From an uncultured Prevotella sp. (GTDB taxonomy: Bacteria; Bacteroidota; Bacteroidia; Bacteroidales; Bacteroidaceae): a DNA stretch of 26,297 bases. Both the position numbers and the translations under genes were made by a program. Positions 16,226-25,264 of this stretch are shown here, one piece after another. Location of the stretch: positions 1-26,297 of the forward strand of contig USSF01000032.1 in NCBI GenBank assembly GCA_900557405.1. The letters run 5' to 3'. Under the pieces are notes generated by a model. That model was not told the DNA's origin, did not search any database, and saw only the letters and a program-made list of their open reading frames with translations. Position 1 is the stretch's first letter. Each line of letters starts with the position of its first letter.

Positions 16226-17185
16226 ATGAAGCGATTATCATTCACATATATTGTTATGACGTTGTCATTATTGGTTTTCTGCACATGTGGAGGACAGAAG
16301 TCCAAGAATGCCAGAACGGACACCTATGCATCAGGTAATATGACACTAATGTGCGACGAGAGCTTCAGCCCCATCGTGAAGGAGGAACTTGCCGTATTCC
16401 ATGCCATGTACCCCGACGCACACGTCAAGGCGGAATACACCAACGAGATAGATGCCTTCAATGCGCTGATGAAGCAGAAGGTACACCTCATCATCACGGC
16501 AAGGAACTTCTCCCCCAAACAGCTTGAATATTTCAAGACAAACAAGATACAGCCGCGTTGGTTCCCAATCGGCTACGACGGACTGGCGTTTATCATAAAC
16601 CGCAACAACGTGGATTCCTGCATCACAGTGAAGGACATCAAGCGTATCCTCTCGGGAGAAGCCACGAAATGGAACGAAGTGAACAAGGGTTCCAAGCTCG
16701 GCACCATCGACGTGGTGTTCGACAACAAACAGTCGGCGGCAGTGCGCTGGGCAGTAGACTCCATTCTCGGCGGCAAACCGATAAACAGCCCCAACATCTC
16801 AGCAGTGAAGACAAGTGCCGAGGTTATCAAATACGTGGAGAAGACTCCTAATGCCATCGGCATCATAGGCAGCAACTGGCTCAACGACAAGCGCGACACG
16901 ACAAACATAACATTCAAGAAGAATATCACCGTGATGTCTATATGCCAGATGGAGAAGGCAACGGAGATGAACAGTTGGAAACCATACCAGCTATATCTTC
17001 TCGACGGCAGATACCCTTTTGCAAGAACCGTGTATGCCCTACTCGCCGACCCGTACCACGGACTGCCCGTAGGCGTGGCAAATTTCATGCAGTCGCCTCA
17101 GGGACAGAAGATAATACTGAAATCCGCCCTCCTGCCCTACCGTGGAGACCTCGAATGGCGCCGTGTTCAGGTTAATGATGATTAA
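16226..17185 (+). CDS. PstS-like substrate-binding lipoprotein
   Basis: Predicted periplasm-facing lipoprotein of 319 residues with a PBP-like (PstS) fold. A hydrophobic leader ends in FCTCGG, with C19 or C21 as the lipidation site; C21 fits the lipobox better. The body has the two-lobe pattern (FSPIVKEELAVF, HLIITARNFS, GLAFIINR, IGIIGSNWL). The serine/glycine-rich phosphate loop of true PstS is replaced by DNKQSAAVR at 166-174, so phosphate may not be the ligand. AAAGGAG at 16208-16214 is the ribosome-binding site. No pstC, pstA or pstB is present; the neighbours are tonB upstream and a TPR gene downstream, an order I recall from other Bacteroidales. Confidence 0.8.
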   Translation: MKRLSFTYIVMTLSLLVFCTCGGQKSKNARTDTYASGNMTLMCDESFSPIVKEELAVFHAMYPDAHVKAEYTNEIDAFNALMKQKVHLIITARNFSPKQLEYFKTNKIQPRWFPIGYDGLAFIINRNNVDSCITVKDIKRILSGEATKWNEVNKGSKLGTIDVVFDNKQSAAVRWAVDSILGGKPINSPNISAVKTSAEVIKYVEKTPNAIGIIGSNWLNDKRDTTNITFKKNITVMSICQMEKATEMNSWKPYQLYLLDGRYPFARTVYALLADPYHGLPVGVANFMQSPQGQKIILKSALLPYRGDLEWRRVQVNDD

Positions 17186-17255
17186 AAGTTGCGCAATTAT
17201 TGCAAAACGCATACAATTTCTTTAACAAAAAGATGTTAGATAAAATAAAAGAAAG

Positions 17256-17263
17256 TATCTTTG
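17256..17263 (+). promoter_or_regulatory. Candidate -7 box for the TPR gene
   Basis: TATCTTTG followed by GC fits the -7 consensus; no proper -33 TTTG stands at 19-20 bp. The predicted leader is about 105 nt, AT-rich, with no evident hairpin. Confidence 0.5.
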
Positions 17264-17376
17264 CAATCAATTTATCATATACATCAATCAAAACGGAAAA
17301 GGCATAAAGAAAACGGAAAATAAATAAAGAAAGAGTAAGAAGAAACTGATTGTCCAACTTAAAACAAATTTGAATT

Positions 17377-18828
17377 ATGAAGACTATAAAATATTTATTA
17401 ATCGGAGCGCTGATGACAGTATTCAGCGGCTCGGCAATGGCTCAGGCAACAGCAGCAGACGCTGTTAAGGCCATCAAGACAAACAACGACAAGGCAGCCG
17501 TAGCTGCTATAGTTAAGGAAGCTCTGAAAAGCTGCAAGAAGAACCCTAAGGCCCTTGCCGCAATCGGACGTGCATACCTCGACGTAAAGGATACCACCAA
17601 TACCCGCAAGTATGCCAACATGTCAATCACCTTGACAAACAAGGCGAAGAGCGACAAAGTAGGCGACGGTTTCATGGTGATGGGAGACCTGGAGTACTTC
17701 CTGGACAACCCTGGCGCAGCAGCAGCAATGTATCAGAACGCCTACTACATCGAGCCAAACAACATCAACGCCTACGTAAAGTATGCCCGCGTGATGCGCG
17801 GTGTATCACCAAACATGGCAGTGGAGCAGCTCGAGAAGGTGCGCAGCATCGACCCCAACTACCCTGTTGACGCCGAGGCAGCCCACATATACTATGAGGC
17901 AGCAAAGAAGAACAGCGCCTACATGGAGAAAGTGCTTGAGTACTACGGCAAGGTGACACCAGCCAAGCTCTACGCCCACGACCCGAGCTACCTCACAGAG
18001 TATGCACTGGCAGCCTTCGCAAACCAGAAGAACGATGTGTCAAAGAACCTCGCCCTCTACGGTCTGTCAAAGAAGCCACGCAACGCCGGCTACAACCGTC
18101 TCGCCCTCTACAACTCAGTAGAGCTGAAGCAGTTTGAGGAGGCAAAGGGATATGTAGACGCCCTCTTCAACAAGAGCGACTCCGTGGAGCTCACCGCAAA
18201 CGACTACAAGTTCGCAGGCATCACATTCAACGCTCTGAAGGACTACGACTCAGCCATCAACTACTACAACAAGCAGCTGGAGAGCGCTACAGACCCAGAC
18301 CTGAAGGCAAACGTTATAAAGGACCTCTCTGACGCATACAAGTCAAAGGGCGACTTCGCAAAGTCACTGGAGCTTTATGAGGAATATCTGAAGATGAACC
18401 CGAAGGTTGGCATCAACGACTACAACGGTCTTGCTAACATCTACCGCAACCAGGCTGCAAACCTTACAGGCGCAGCCAAGACAGAGGCAGTGAACAAGGC
18501 TGTAGCTGTCTACAACCAGATGGCAGAGAAGTATCCAAGCAACGCAGACTTCTGCAACTTCATGGCAGCCCGCACCCTCGGCATCGCCGACCCGACACAG
18601 GCCAAGGGTCTCGCCCGTCCGTACTACGAGAAACTTATCAAGATAATCGAGGAGAAGGGTGTACAGAACGATGCAGACAAGGCACGCATCACAGAGGCTT
18701 ACACCTACATGGGTATCTACCTCTATAAGATCAAGAACGAGGCTGCAGCAGCCAAGCCATACTTCGAAAAGCTCATCCAGATTGACCCGGAGAACGCTAC
18801 TGCAAAGCAGGTTCTCGCAACATACTAA
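17377..18828 (+). CDS. Exported tetratricopeptide repeat protein
   Basis: 483-residue protein with a cleavable signal peptide (MKTIKYLLIG start, likely cleaved after SAMA), hence periplasmic or envelope-associated. The rest is a chain of helical repeats with TPR signatures, for example AAAMYQNAYYIEPNN, SAINYYNKQLESA, KSLELYEEYLKMNP and AKPYFEKLIQIDPENA near the C terminus. Such proteins act as scaffolds and no enzymatic motif is seen. It follows the PstS-like gene and the TonB operon on the same strand and is closed by a perfect terminator. Codons are biased toward AAG, GCA and AAC. A role in organising the TonB machinery is conjecture. Confidence 0.87.
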   Translation: MKTIKYLLIGALMTVFSGSAMAQATAADAVKAIKTNNDKAAVAAIVKEALKSCKKNPKALAAIGRAYLDVKDTTNTRKYANMSITLTNKAKSDKVGDGFMVMGDLEYFLDNPGAAAAMYQNAYYIEPNNINAYVKYARVMRGVSPNMAVEQLEKVRSIDPNYPVDAEAAHIYYEAAKKNSAYMEKVLEYYGKVTPAKLYAHDPSYLTEYALAAFANQKNDVSKNLALYGLSKKPRNAGYNRLALYNSVELKQFEEAKGYVDALFNKSDSVELTANDYKFAGITFNALKDYDSAINYYNKQLESATDPDLKANVIKDLSDAYKSKGDFAKSLELYEEYLKMNPKVGINDYNGLANIYRNQAANLTGAAKTEAVNKAVAVYNQMAEKYPSNADFCNFMAARTLGIADPTQAKGLARPYYEKLIKIIEEKGVQNDADKARITEAYTYMGIYLYKIKNEAAAAKPYFEKLIQIDPENATAKQVLATY

Positions 18829-18850
18829 TAGAATAATCAAAGCATTAGAC

Positions 18851-18889
18851 AAAGCGGGTATGCCGAATCAAAAGGCATACCCGCTTTTT
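18851..18889 (+). terminator. Strong intrinsic terminator after the TPR gene
   Basis: AAAGCGGGTATGCC (18851-18864) pairs without mismatch with GGCATACCCGCTTT (18874-18887) across a 9-nt loop and ends in a T-tract. The minus-strand side has only a short TTTG, so it mainly serves the plus-strand gene, though it may also stop gltD transcripts. Confidence 0.93.
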
Positions 18890-18934
18890 CGTATTATCAA
18901 TTCATCTATCAGAATAAAGACCAGAAGAAACATC

Positions 18935-20284
18935 TCAGCACTTCCCCTTCAGGTATTCATCCACCTTCAGAGCGGTGGCCTTACCGCTTGCCATCGCCCT
19001 CACAACGAGCGAGGCTCCGTTTGCGGCATCGCCGGCGATGAAGACGTTATCGGGGAATTCAGGTTGCTCTGGTTTCAGGAATCCCATGGCGAGCAAGACG
19101 AGTTCCGCCTTTATAATCTCCGGTTTGCCGGCTGATTCCATAATGGGGCGGCCACCGTCGGGATTCGGCTTCCAGGATATCTCCTGCACTTCAACCCCCG
19201 TGAGCCTGCCGTCCTTGCCGATGAAGCGCAGCGAATTGATGTTCCATCGACGCTCACAGCCCTCCTCATGGCTGGATGTGGTCTTCAGTGTGCGCGGCCA
19301 GTTCGGCCACGGGTTCTTCGGGTCGTCGGGCCCCTCCACGGGCTTCGGCATGATTTCAATCTGCGTGACACTCTTGCATCCCTGACGGTGGGCAGTTCCG
19401 ATGCAGTCGCTGCCGGTGTCGCCGCCACCAATCACGAGCACGTTCTTTCCCTTCGCCGTCACCAGCTGGTCCTTGGGATATTCCGCCCCGTCGAGGATGC
19501 GGTTCTGCTGCGAGAGCATCTCGAGGGCGAAATGTACGCCCTTCAGGTCGCGCCCCGGGATGTTCAGGTCACGCGCTGTAGGCGTTCCCGTGGCAATCAC
19601 ATAGGCATCGAATCCATCAGGCAGCTTTGCGGGATTGATGCTTTCGCCGAAGCGGAACACGATACCCTCCTGCTTGAGAATGTCGATGCGGCGGTCGATG
19701 ATTGCCTTGTTGAGCTTGAAGTTCGGTATGCCGTAACGGAGCAGTCCGCCTGGGTTCTCGTTCTTGTCATACACGGTGACGCTGTACCCCATCTGGTTGA
19801 GTCGCGTTGCAGCCACCAGTCCGGACGGTCCGCTGCCGACGACAGCCACTTTCCTTCCGTTGCGCTCCGGGATGTTCACCCTTACATATTTCTCCTGATA
19901 GGCATGCTCGGTTATAGCCGCCTCATTCTCGCGGTTTGTCGTCGGTTCATGATCCGTGAGATTCAGCACACAGGCTTTCTCGCAGAGTGCCGGACAGATG
20001 CGCCCTGTGAATTCGGGGAAGTCGTTCGTGTCGTTGAGCAGTCTGTAGGCAAGTTCCCAGTCGCCGCGATATAGAGCGTCGTTCCATTCCGGTGCCTTGT
20101 TTCCCAACGGACATGCCCAATGGCAGAACGGCACTCCGCAGTCCATACATCTCGACGCCTGCATGCGTCTGTCTTTCTCATTGAGGGTCTGCTCCACCTC
20201 TCCGAAGTCATGAATACGGTCATGCACCGGTCTGTATCCCGCCTCCTGGCGGTGTATTGTCAAAAATGCTTTTGGATTTCCCAT
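18935..20284 (-). CDS. gltD: Glutamate synthase (NADPH) small subunit
   Basis: Flavoprotein subunit that passes electrons from NAD(P)H to the large subunit for glutamate synthesis. Seen: the N-terminal Fe-S cluster cysteines C46, C49, C54 and C58 (CMDCGVPFCHWACP), a second group in CPALCEKAC, the FAD-binding VVGSGPSGLVAA, the NADPH-binding VIGGGDTGSDC and the C-terminal FIAGDAANGAS. The start is the ATG at 20284 (MGNPKAFLTIHRQ); a longer in-frame ORF to 20350 only reads through the intergenic hairpin element. 449 residues, normal for the family. It is downstream of gltB in the same operon, 152 bp away. Confidence 0.94.
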   Translation of the reverse strand: MGNPKAFLTIHRQEAGYRPVHDRIHDFGEVEQTLNEKDRRMQASRCMDCGVPFCHWACPLGNKAPEWNDALYRGDWELAYRLLNDTNDFPEFTGRICPALCEKACVLNLTDHEPTTNRENEAAITEHAYQEKYVRVNIPERNGRKVAVVGSGPSGLVAATRLNQMGYSVTVYDKNENPGGLLRYGIPNFKLNKAIIDRRIDILKQEGIVFRFGESINPAKLPDGFDAYVIATGTPTARDLNIPGRDLKGVHFALEMLSQQNRILDGAEYPKDQLVTAKGKNVLVIGGGDTGSDCIGTAHRQGCKSVTQIEIMPKPVEGPDDPKNPWPNWPRTLKTTSSHEEGCERRWNINSLRFIGKDGRLTGVEVQEISWKPNPDGGRPIMESAGKPEIIKAELVLLAMGFLKPEQPEFPDNVFIAGDAANGASLVVRAMASGKATALKVDEYLKGKC

Positions 20285-20300
20285 TATTGTATGTAATTTA

Positions 20301-20338
20301 AGCCCCTCCACCTGCCCCTCCCCCGTAGGGAGGGGAGT
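20301..20338 (-). repeat. GC-rich hairpin element, copy A (minus orientation)
   Basis: Contains CCCCTCCC (20315-20322) and GGGAGGGG (20328-20335) around a 5-nt loop. Read on the minus strand, its first 23 bases are identical to copy B. It ends 16 bp from the gltD start codon. It resembles dispersed intergenic palindromic elements (REP-like). Confidence 0.75.
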
Positions 20339-20402
20339 GGAGTGAAGCATTTTGTTTGTTTATTAAAGCACCCCATCCACGCAGTAAGTGAAAAGTCACA
20401 TT

Positions 20403-20435
20403 ACTCCCCTCCCTACGGGGGAGGGACCGGGGGCT
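20403..20435 (+). repeat. GC-rich hairpin element, copy B (plus orientation)
   Basis: Inverted copy of the element at 20301-20338; 23 bases (20403-20425) match exactly, and it ends GGGGGCT one base before the gltB stop codon. It has its own hairpin (CCCCTCCC with GGGAGGGA). Together with copy A it can fold into a long stem in the gltBD transcript. Confidence 0.75.
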
Positions 20436-20436
20436 A

Positions 20437-23400
20437 TTAATAATCTCTCTGCATATCAGCTATTTTCTGCTGCAGCTTCCTTACCTGCTCCTCCTGGAGC
20501 ACCCTCTTGTATTCGATAGGCACAACCTGGATGAAGTCTTCCACGTAGCGGTTCCAGTCATCGAGCATCGTGCGCGCCAGCTTGGACCCCGTATAGAGGT
20601 AATGCTGGCGGATTAGCTCGTGCAGCTCCTTACGGTAGCTGCTGTCTTCCACGAGGTTTATCTCCACCATGTCCATATTGCAGAAGTAGTCGAAGTCGTG
20701 CTTCTTGTCCCACACGTATGCCACTCCACCGCTCATTCCGGCAGCGAAGTTGCGCCCCGTCTCGCCGAGCACCACCACGCGTCCGCCTGTCATATACTCA
20801 CAACAGTGGTCGCCGGCACCTTCCACCACGGCTATGGCACCGGAGTTTCTCACGGCGAAGCGCTCGCCCACCTTACCGTTGATATACAGTTCGCCGCTTG
20901 TGGCTCCGTAGAGTCCTGTGTTTCCGGCGATGATATTGTCCTCTGCGTTGAAGTTGCTGCGCACGGGTGGCAGTATCGCGATGCGCCCTCCGCTGAGCCC
21001 CTTGCCGAAGTAGTCGTTGGTCTCACCCTCCAGCTTGAAACTGATTCCGCCGGCGAGGAAAGCTCCGAAGCTCTGTCCGGCACTGCCTTTGAACTTCACG
21101 TTGATAGTGGAATCGGGCAGTCCCTGCGCTCCGTATTTCTGCGCCACGAGTCCGCTGAGCATCACTCCCGTAGCACGGTCGGTGTTCTTTATCGCATAGT
21201 CCAGGTTCACCTCCTCCTGCAAGGCGATGGCCTTCTGCGACGAACGGATGATCTGCTGGTCGAGAATATTCGACAGGTCGTGTATCTGGTCGGTGGTATG
21301 GTAGAGCGAGCATGGACCGTCCTCCTTGTGGAGCAGACGGCTGAAGTCGAGCGTTGAAGCCTTGCTGCCCTTTGCGATGGGCTTGGGCTGCAGGAGTTCC
21401 GTGTGTCCCACGATGTCTTCGAGCTTGGTATATCCCATCTCGGCGAGGTATTCGCGCACTTCCTGGGCGAGGAACGTAAAGTAGTTCACGAGGTATTCAT
21501 ATTTGCCGATGAAATGCTTCCTGAGTTCCGGATTCTGCGATGTCACGCCGAGCGGACAGGTATTGAGGTTGCATTTCCTCATCATCACGCATCCCAGGAC
21601 AATCAGTGCGAGCGTGCCGAATCCGAACTCCTCGGCTCCGAGCAGCGCCATGATGATAACGTCGCGCCCCGTCTTGAGCTGTCCGTCCACCTGCAGGCGC
21701 ACCTGTCCGCGCAGTCCGTTCTTCATCAGCGTCTGCTGCGTCTCGCTCAATCCTATCTCTGGGGAAATTCCGGCGAATCTCATGCTCGATGCCGGCGAAG
21801 CTCCCGTTCCTCCCTCGGCTCCGGAGATTACGATGAGGTCTGCCTTTGCCTTTGCCACTCCGGCGGCAATGGTTCCCACTCCGCTTTCGGCCACGAGCTT
21901 CACGCTGATTGCCGCCCTGGGGTTCACGTTCTTCAGGTCGAAGATGAGCTGCGCCAGGTCTTCAATGGAGTAGATATCGTGGTGTGGCGGCGGCGATATC
22001 AGGGAGATGCCCGGGATGGAATGGCGCGTCTTGGCTATGATTTCGTTCACCTTGAAGCCGGGCAGCTGTCCGCCCTCGCCGGGCTTGGCGCCCTGTGCCA
22101 CCTTGATCTGCAGCTCCTCGGCATTGACCAGATATTCCGTGGTCACACCGAATCGGCCCGAGGCTATCTGCTTGGTCTTGCTTGAGAGGGAGATGCCGTC
22201 CACTGCGGAGTGGAAGCGGTCGCTGTCCTCGCCGCCCTCGCCCGTATTCGAGCGTGCGCCGAGCTTGTTCATTGCCAGGGCTATCGCCTCGTGGGCTTCG
22301 ATGGACAATGCCCCGAAGCTCATGGCTCCGGTGACAAAATGCTTCACGATGCTCTCCACCGGCTCCACCTTGTCTATGTCGATGGGCTTGCGCTTGAAGT
22401 CGAAGAAGTCGCGGATGAATATCGGACTCTCCTTCTCGTCGACAAGCCTTGTGTATTCCTTGTATTTCGGGTAGCTGCCGGTGCGTGTGGCGAGCTGCAG
22501 CGTGGCTATAGTCTCGGGGTTCCATGCGTGCTTGATGCCGTCCTTGCGGTAGTGGAACTGTCCGAGGTTAGGCAGGAAATCGGGTTTGCGCGTCATGCCG
22601 AAAGCCTTGTCGTGCAGTCGGATGGCATCCCGTGCGATTGTCTCCAGTCCGATGCCGCCGATGGTGGATATTTCCGTGCCGAAGTATGTCTTGAGCAGAC
22701 TCTCGGAGAGTCCGATGCTCTCGAATATCTTGGCTCCCCGGTATGAGCGGATAGTGGAGATTCCCATCTTCGCCATTATCTTGAGCAGTGCTTTCTTCAC
22801 GGCCTTTATGTAGTTTGCCTCCGCCGTGGCGTAGTTCTCCTGAATCTTGCCGCGCTTCACGAGGTCGTCGAGGATGGCGAACGTCATGTACGGGCACAGG
22901 GCCGACGCTCCGTAGCCGAGCAGAAGGGCGGCGTGCATCGTCTCGCGTATTTCCCCGCTCTCCACGATCAGCGCCGTCTGCACACGCTTGCCCACGGAGA
23001 TGAGATAGTGATGCACGGCGCTTACGGCGAGCAGCGACGGTATTGCGGCATGGGTCTCATCCACGTCGCGGTCGGTCAGTATTATATAGTTGTATCCCTC
23101 GTCCACGCTCCTCTCGGCATCCTTGCAGAGGCGGTCTATCGCCTCGCGGAGCCCGTCTTCGCCCTTGCTGCATTCAAAGAGGATGGGCAGCTTCACGGTG
23201 TTGAATCCCTTGTAGCGTATGTTGCAGAGGATGTCGAGCTGTGTGTTTGTCAGTATAGGGTGTGGCAGACGCACCATCTTGCAGTTCGATTCATCGGGCG
23301 AAAGGATGCCCGAACCTACGCGTCCGATATATTCCGTGAGCGACATCACGAGGTTCTCGCGGATGGAGTCGATGGCGGGGTTGGTGACCTGTGCGAACTG

Positions 23401-24909
23401 CTGGCGGAAATAGTTGAGGAATATCTGCGGACGGTCGCTCAATACGGCGAGCGGCGTGTCGTTTCCCATTGCCGCCGTGGGCTCCTGGGCGTTCACACAC
23501 ATCGGCACGATGGTGTCGTCGATGTCCTCCTTGCCGTAGCCGAAGAGCACCTCATGCTCTATGAGCCGGTCCATGCTGTTGTCCACTTTCCTTCCGCTCT
23601 TCAGCTTCTCCAGCTGTATGCAGTTGGTGGAGAGCCATTTGCGGTAAGGATGCTCGTCGGCAAGCTTTTCCTTTATCTCCCCGTCATAATATATCTTTCC
23701 CTCCTGCGTGTCGATGAGCAGAATCTTTCCGGGCTGCAGACGTCCCTTCTCGGCAATCTCCGAAGGGTCGAAATCCATCACCCCCACCTCGGATGCCACC
23801 ACCATCGTGTCGTTCTTCGTTATGGTGTATCGGGCGGGGCGCAGTCCGTTGCGGTCGAGCATTCCTCCGGCGTAGCGTCCGTCGCTGAAGAGCAGTGCGG
23901 CAGGGCCGTCCCATGGCTCCATCAGTATGGAGTGGTATTCATAGAATGCCTTGAGGTCTTCGGATATGGGGTTCTTGTCGTTGAAGCTCTCCGGCACCAT
24001 GATGCTCATGGCGTGGGGCAGCGACAGACCGCTCATGACGAAGAATTCGAGCACGTTGTCGAGACTCGCCGAATCGCTCATCCCGGGCTGCACTATGGGG
24101 CTCAGGTCCTTCGTGTCGCCCAGCGTCTCGCTGCCCAGCACGCTCTCCCTTGCCTTCATCCAGGCGCGGTTGCCGCGTATGGTGTTTATCTCGCCGTTGT
24201 GCGCCAGCAGGCGGAACGGCTGGGCGAGACTCCATGTAGGGAAGGTATTGGTAGAGAAGCGGGAGTGGACGAGGGCCAGTCCGCTGGTGAAGTAGTTGTT
24301 GGTGAGGTCAGGGAAATACTGCCTCACCTGCATGCTCGAAAGCATGCCCTTGTATACGATGTTCTTGTTTGAGAGCGAACAGATATAGAAGTCCTTGTCC
24401 GTCACTCTTCTTTCGATTTTCTTCCTTATTATATATAGCGTGCGCTCGAAGACGGGCACCTTGTCGTCGGTGACTCCCGTGACGAACACCTGCTTGATGT
24501 CGGGTTCGCTCGCCAGTGCCGTCTCGCCCAGGCATGCGGGGTTGGTGGGCACATTGCGCATGTGCATGAGCGACAGTCCTTCGCGCTCTATTTCCTCTAT
24601 CATGATGCTCAGTATATCCTGCTGCCGCTTTTCGTCTTTGGGCAGGAATACGAGTCCCGTACCGTATTTGCCCTTTTCGGGCACCGGTATTCCCTGCAGC
24701 AAAATGAATTCATGTGGAATCTGGAGCATTATGCCCGCTCCGTCGCCGGTCTTGTTGTCGGCTCCCTCTGCACCTCTGTGGCGCATGTTTTCCAGCACCT
24801 TCAGTGCATTGTCCACAAGTTCGTGGCTCTTGTTGCCATGGATATTGACAACCATCCCCACTCCACATGCGTCATGCTCGTTGCCGGAAGAATACAATCC
24901 TTTTACCAT
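20437..24909 (-). CDS. gltB: Glutamate synthase large subunit
   Basis: Catalytic subunit that transfers the glutamine amide to 2-oxoglutarate. The 1490 residues are full length. The order is: class II glutaminase domain with its nucleophile C15 in HDACGVGM, implying removal of a 14-residue propeptide; central domain; and the FMN-binding synthase domain with GEGGEDSDRF and PGEGGQLPG. The 3Fe-4S cysteines CVMMRKCNLNTC come next, and a C-terminal beta-helix domain with SGGRIAILPP and SGGVAYVWD ends the protein. Upstream lies a minus-strand promoter; downstream the hairpin pair and gltD. No frameshift or missing motif is seen. Confidence 0.96.
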   Translation of the reverse strand: MVKGLYSSGNEHDACGVGMVVNIHGNKSHELVDNALKVLENMRHRGAEGADNKTGDGAGIMLQIPHEFILLQGIPVPEKGKYGTGLVFLPKDEKRQQDILSIMIEEIEREGLSLMHMRNVPTNPACLGETALASEPDIKQVFVTGVTDDKVPVFERTLYIIRKKIERRVTDKDFYICSLSNKNIVYKGMLSSMQVRQYFPDLTNNYFTSGLALVHSRFSTNTFPTWSLAQPFRLLAHNGEINTIRGNRAWMKARESVLGSETLGDTKDLSPIVQPGMSDSASLDNVLEFFVMSGLSLPHAMSIMVPESFNDKNPISEDLKAFYEYHSILMEPWDGPAALLFSDGRYAGGMLDRNGLRPARYTITKNDTMVVASEVGVMDFDPSEIAEKGRLQPGKILLIDTQEGKIYYDGEIKEKLADEHPYRKWLSTNCIQLEKLKSGRKVDNSMDRLIEHEVLFGYGKEDIDDTIVPMCVNAQEPTAAMGNDTPLAVLSDRPQIFLNYFRQQFAQVTNPAIDSIRENLVMSLTEYIGRVGSGILSPDESNCKMVRLPHPILTNTQLDILCNIRYKGFNTVKLPILFECSKGEDGLREAIDRLCKDAERSVDEGYNYIILTDRDVDETHAAIPSLLAVSAVHHYLISVGKRVQTALIVESGEIRETMHAALLLGYGASALCPYMTFAILDDLVKRGKIQENYATAEANYIKAVKKALLKIMAKMGISTIRSYRGAKIFESIGLSESLLKTYFGTEISTIGGIGLETIARDAIRLHDKAFGMTRKPDFLPNLGQFHYRKDGIKHAWNPETIATLQLATRTGSYPKYKEYTRLVDEKESPIFIRDFFDFKRKPIDIDKVEPVESIVKHFVTGAMSFGALSIEAHEAIALAMNKLGARSNTGEGGEDSDRFHSAVDGISLSSKTKQIASGRFGVTTEYLVNAEELQIKVAQGAKPGEGGQLPGFKVNEIIAKTRHSIPGISLISPPPHHDIYSIEDLAQLIFDLKNVNPRAAISVKLVAESGVGTIAAGVAKAKADLIVISGAEGGTGASPASSMRFAGISPEIGLSETQQTLMKNGLRGQVRLQVDGQLKTGRDVIIMALLGAEEFGFGTLALIVLGCVMMRKCNLNTCPLGVTSQNPELRKHFIGKYEYLVNYFTFLAQEVREYLAEMGYTKLEDIVGHTELLQPKPIAKGSKASTLDFSRLLHKEDGPCSLYHTTDQIHDLSNILDQQIIRSSQKAIALQEEVNLDYAIKNTDRATGVMLSGLVAQKYGAQGLPDSTINVKFKGSAGQSFGAFLAGGISFKLEGETNDYFGKGLSGGRIAILPPVRSNFNAEDNIIAGNTGLYGATSGELYINGKVGERFAVRNSGAIAVVEGAGDHCCEYMTGGRVVVLGETGRNFAAGMSGGVAYVWDKKHDFDYFCNMDMVEINLVEDSSYRKELHELIRQHYLYTGSKLARTMLDDWNRYVEDFIQVVPIEYKRVLQEEQVRKLQQKIADMQRDY

Positions 24910-24961
24910 ATTTGGCTGTTTTTAAGTTTGTAAAAACGTTTGTGTTATGTCAAGTTGGCTG

Positions 24962-24992
24962 CAAAATTAATAAATCACTTTCGTATTGACAA
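24962..24992 (-). promoter_or_regulatory. Promoter for gltBD
   Basis: On the minus strand TTG (24990-24992) is followed after 20 bp by TAATTTTG (24962-24969), matching the -33/-7 pattern. The leader before gltB is about 45 nt. Confidence 0.65.
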
Positions 24993-25192
24993 TTATTTCA
25001 GAAGAAAAACATCTGAATTAATGAATAAATTGATGGCATACTTGTAAAAAAGTCAACACTCAGTCAATAAATATAACTATCTGAAAGAAAAAGAAGACAC
25101 TATGTTCAGGTTTGAAAGCAACCGGTTATTCAGAAAATAAAAAAGACAGAACCCATATATCGTCACCAATGAACTGATTATTACCGACACCC
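24993..25192. other. AT-rich divergent intergenic region
   Basis: Between the gltB promoter and the promoter of the divergent ATPase gene lies about 200 bp with no ORF of note and no tRNA-like or long hairpin structure. Nothing further is recognised apart from the short inverted repeat at 25186-25203. Confidence 0.5.
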
Positions 25193-25223
25193 TTTGCAGT
25201 GTCAGAAAAAAACTTTAACTTTG
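25193..25223 (+). promoter_or_regulatory. Bacteroidetes-type promoter, AAA-ATPase-like gene
   Basis: TTTG (25193-25196), 19 bp, TAACTTTG (25216-25223): a full match. The -33 box sits in the 8-base gap of an inverted repeat, GACAC (25186-25190) and GTGTC (25199-25203), which could be an operator. Confidence 0.75.
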
Positions 25224-25264
25224 CCGTATCATAATATCCGACAGGCAAAAGGAGAAGAAAAACT

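Noticed and set aside
17187..17208. Imperfect inverted repeat TTGC/GCAA after the PstS-like gene as terminator
   Set aside because: Four-base arms in AT-rich sequence and no T-tract; likely chance.
20285..20350. N-terminal extension of gltD by 22 codons
   Set aside because: It would translate the intergenic hairpin element; family members begin at the MGNPKAF position.
22933..24372. A 479-codon open frame on the plus strand, antisense to gltB
   Set aside because: It mirrors the codon structure of gltB, has no recognisable domain or ribosome-binding site, and gltB is a full-length, motif-complete gene.
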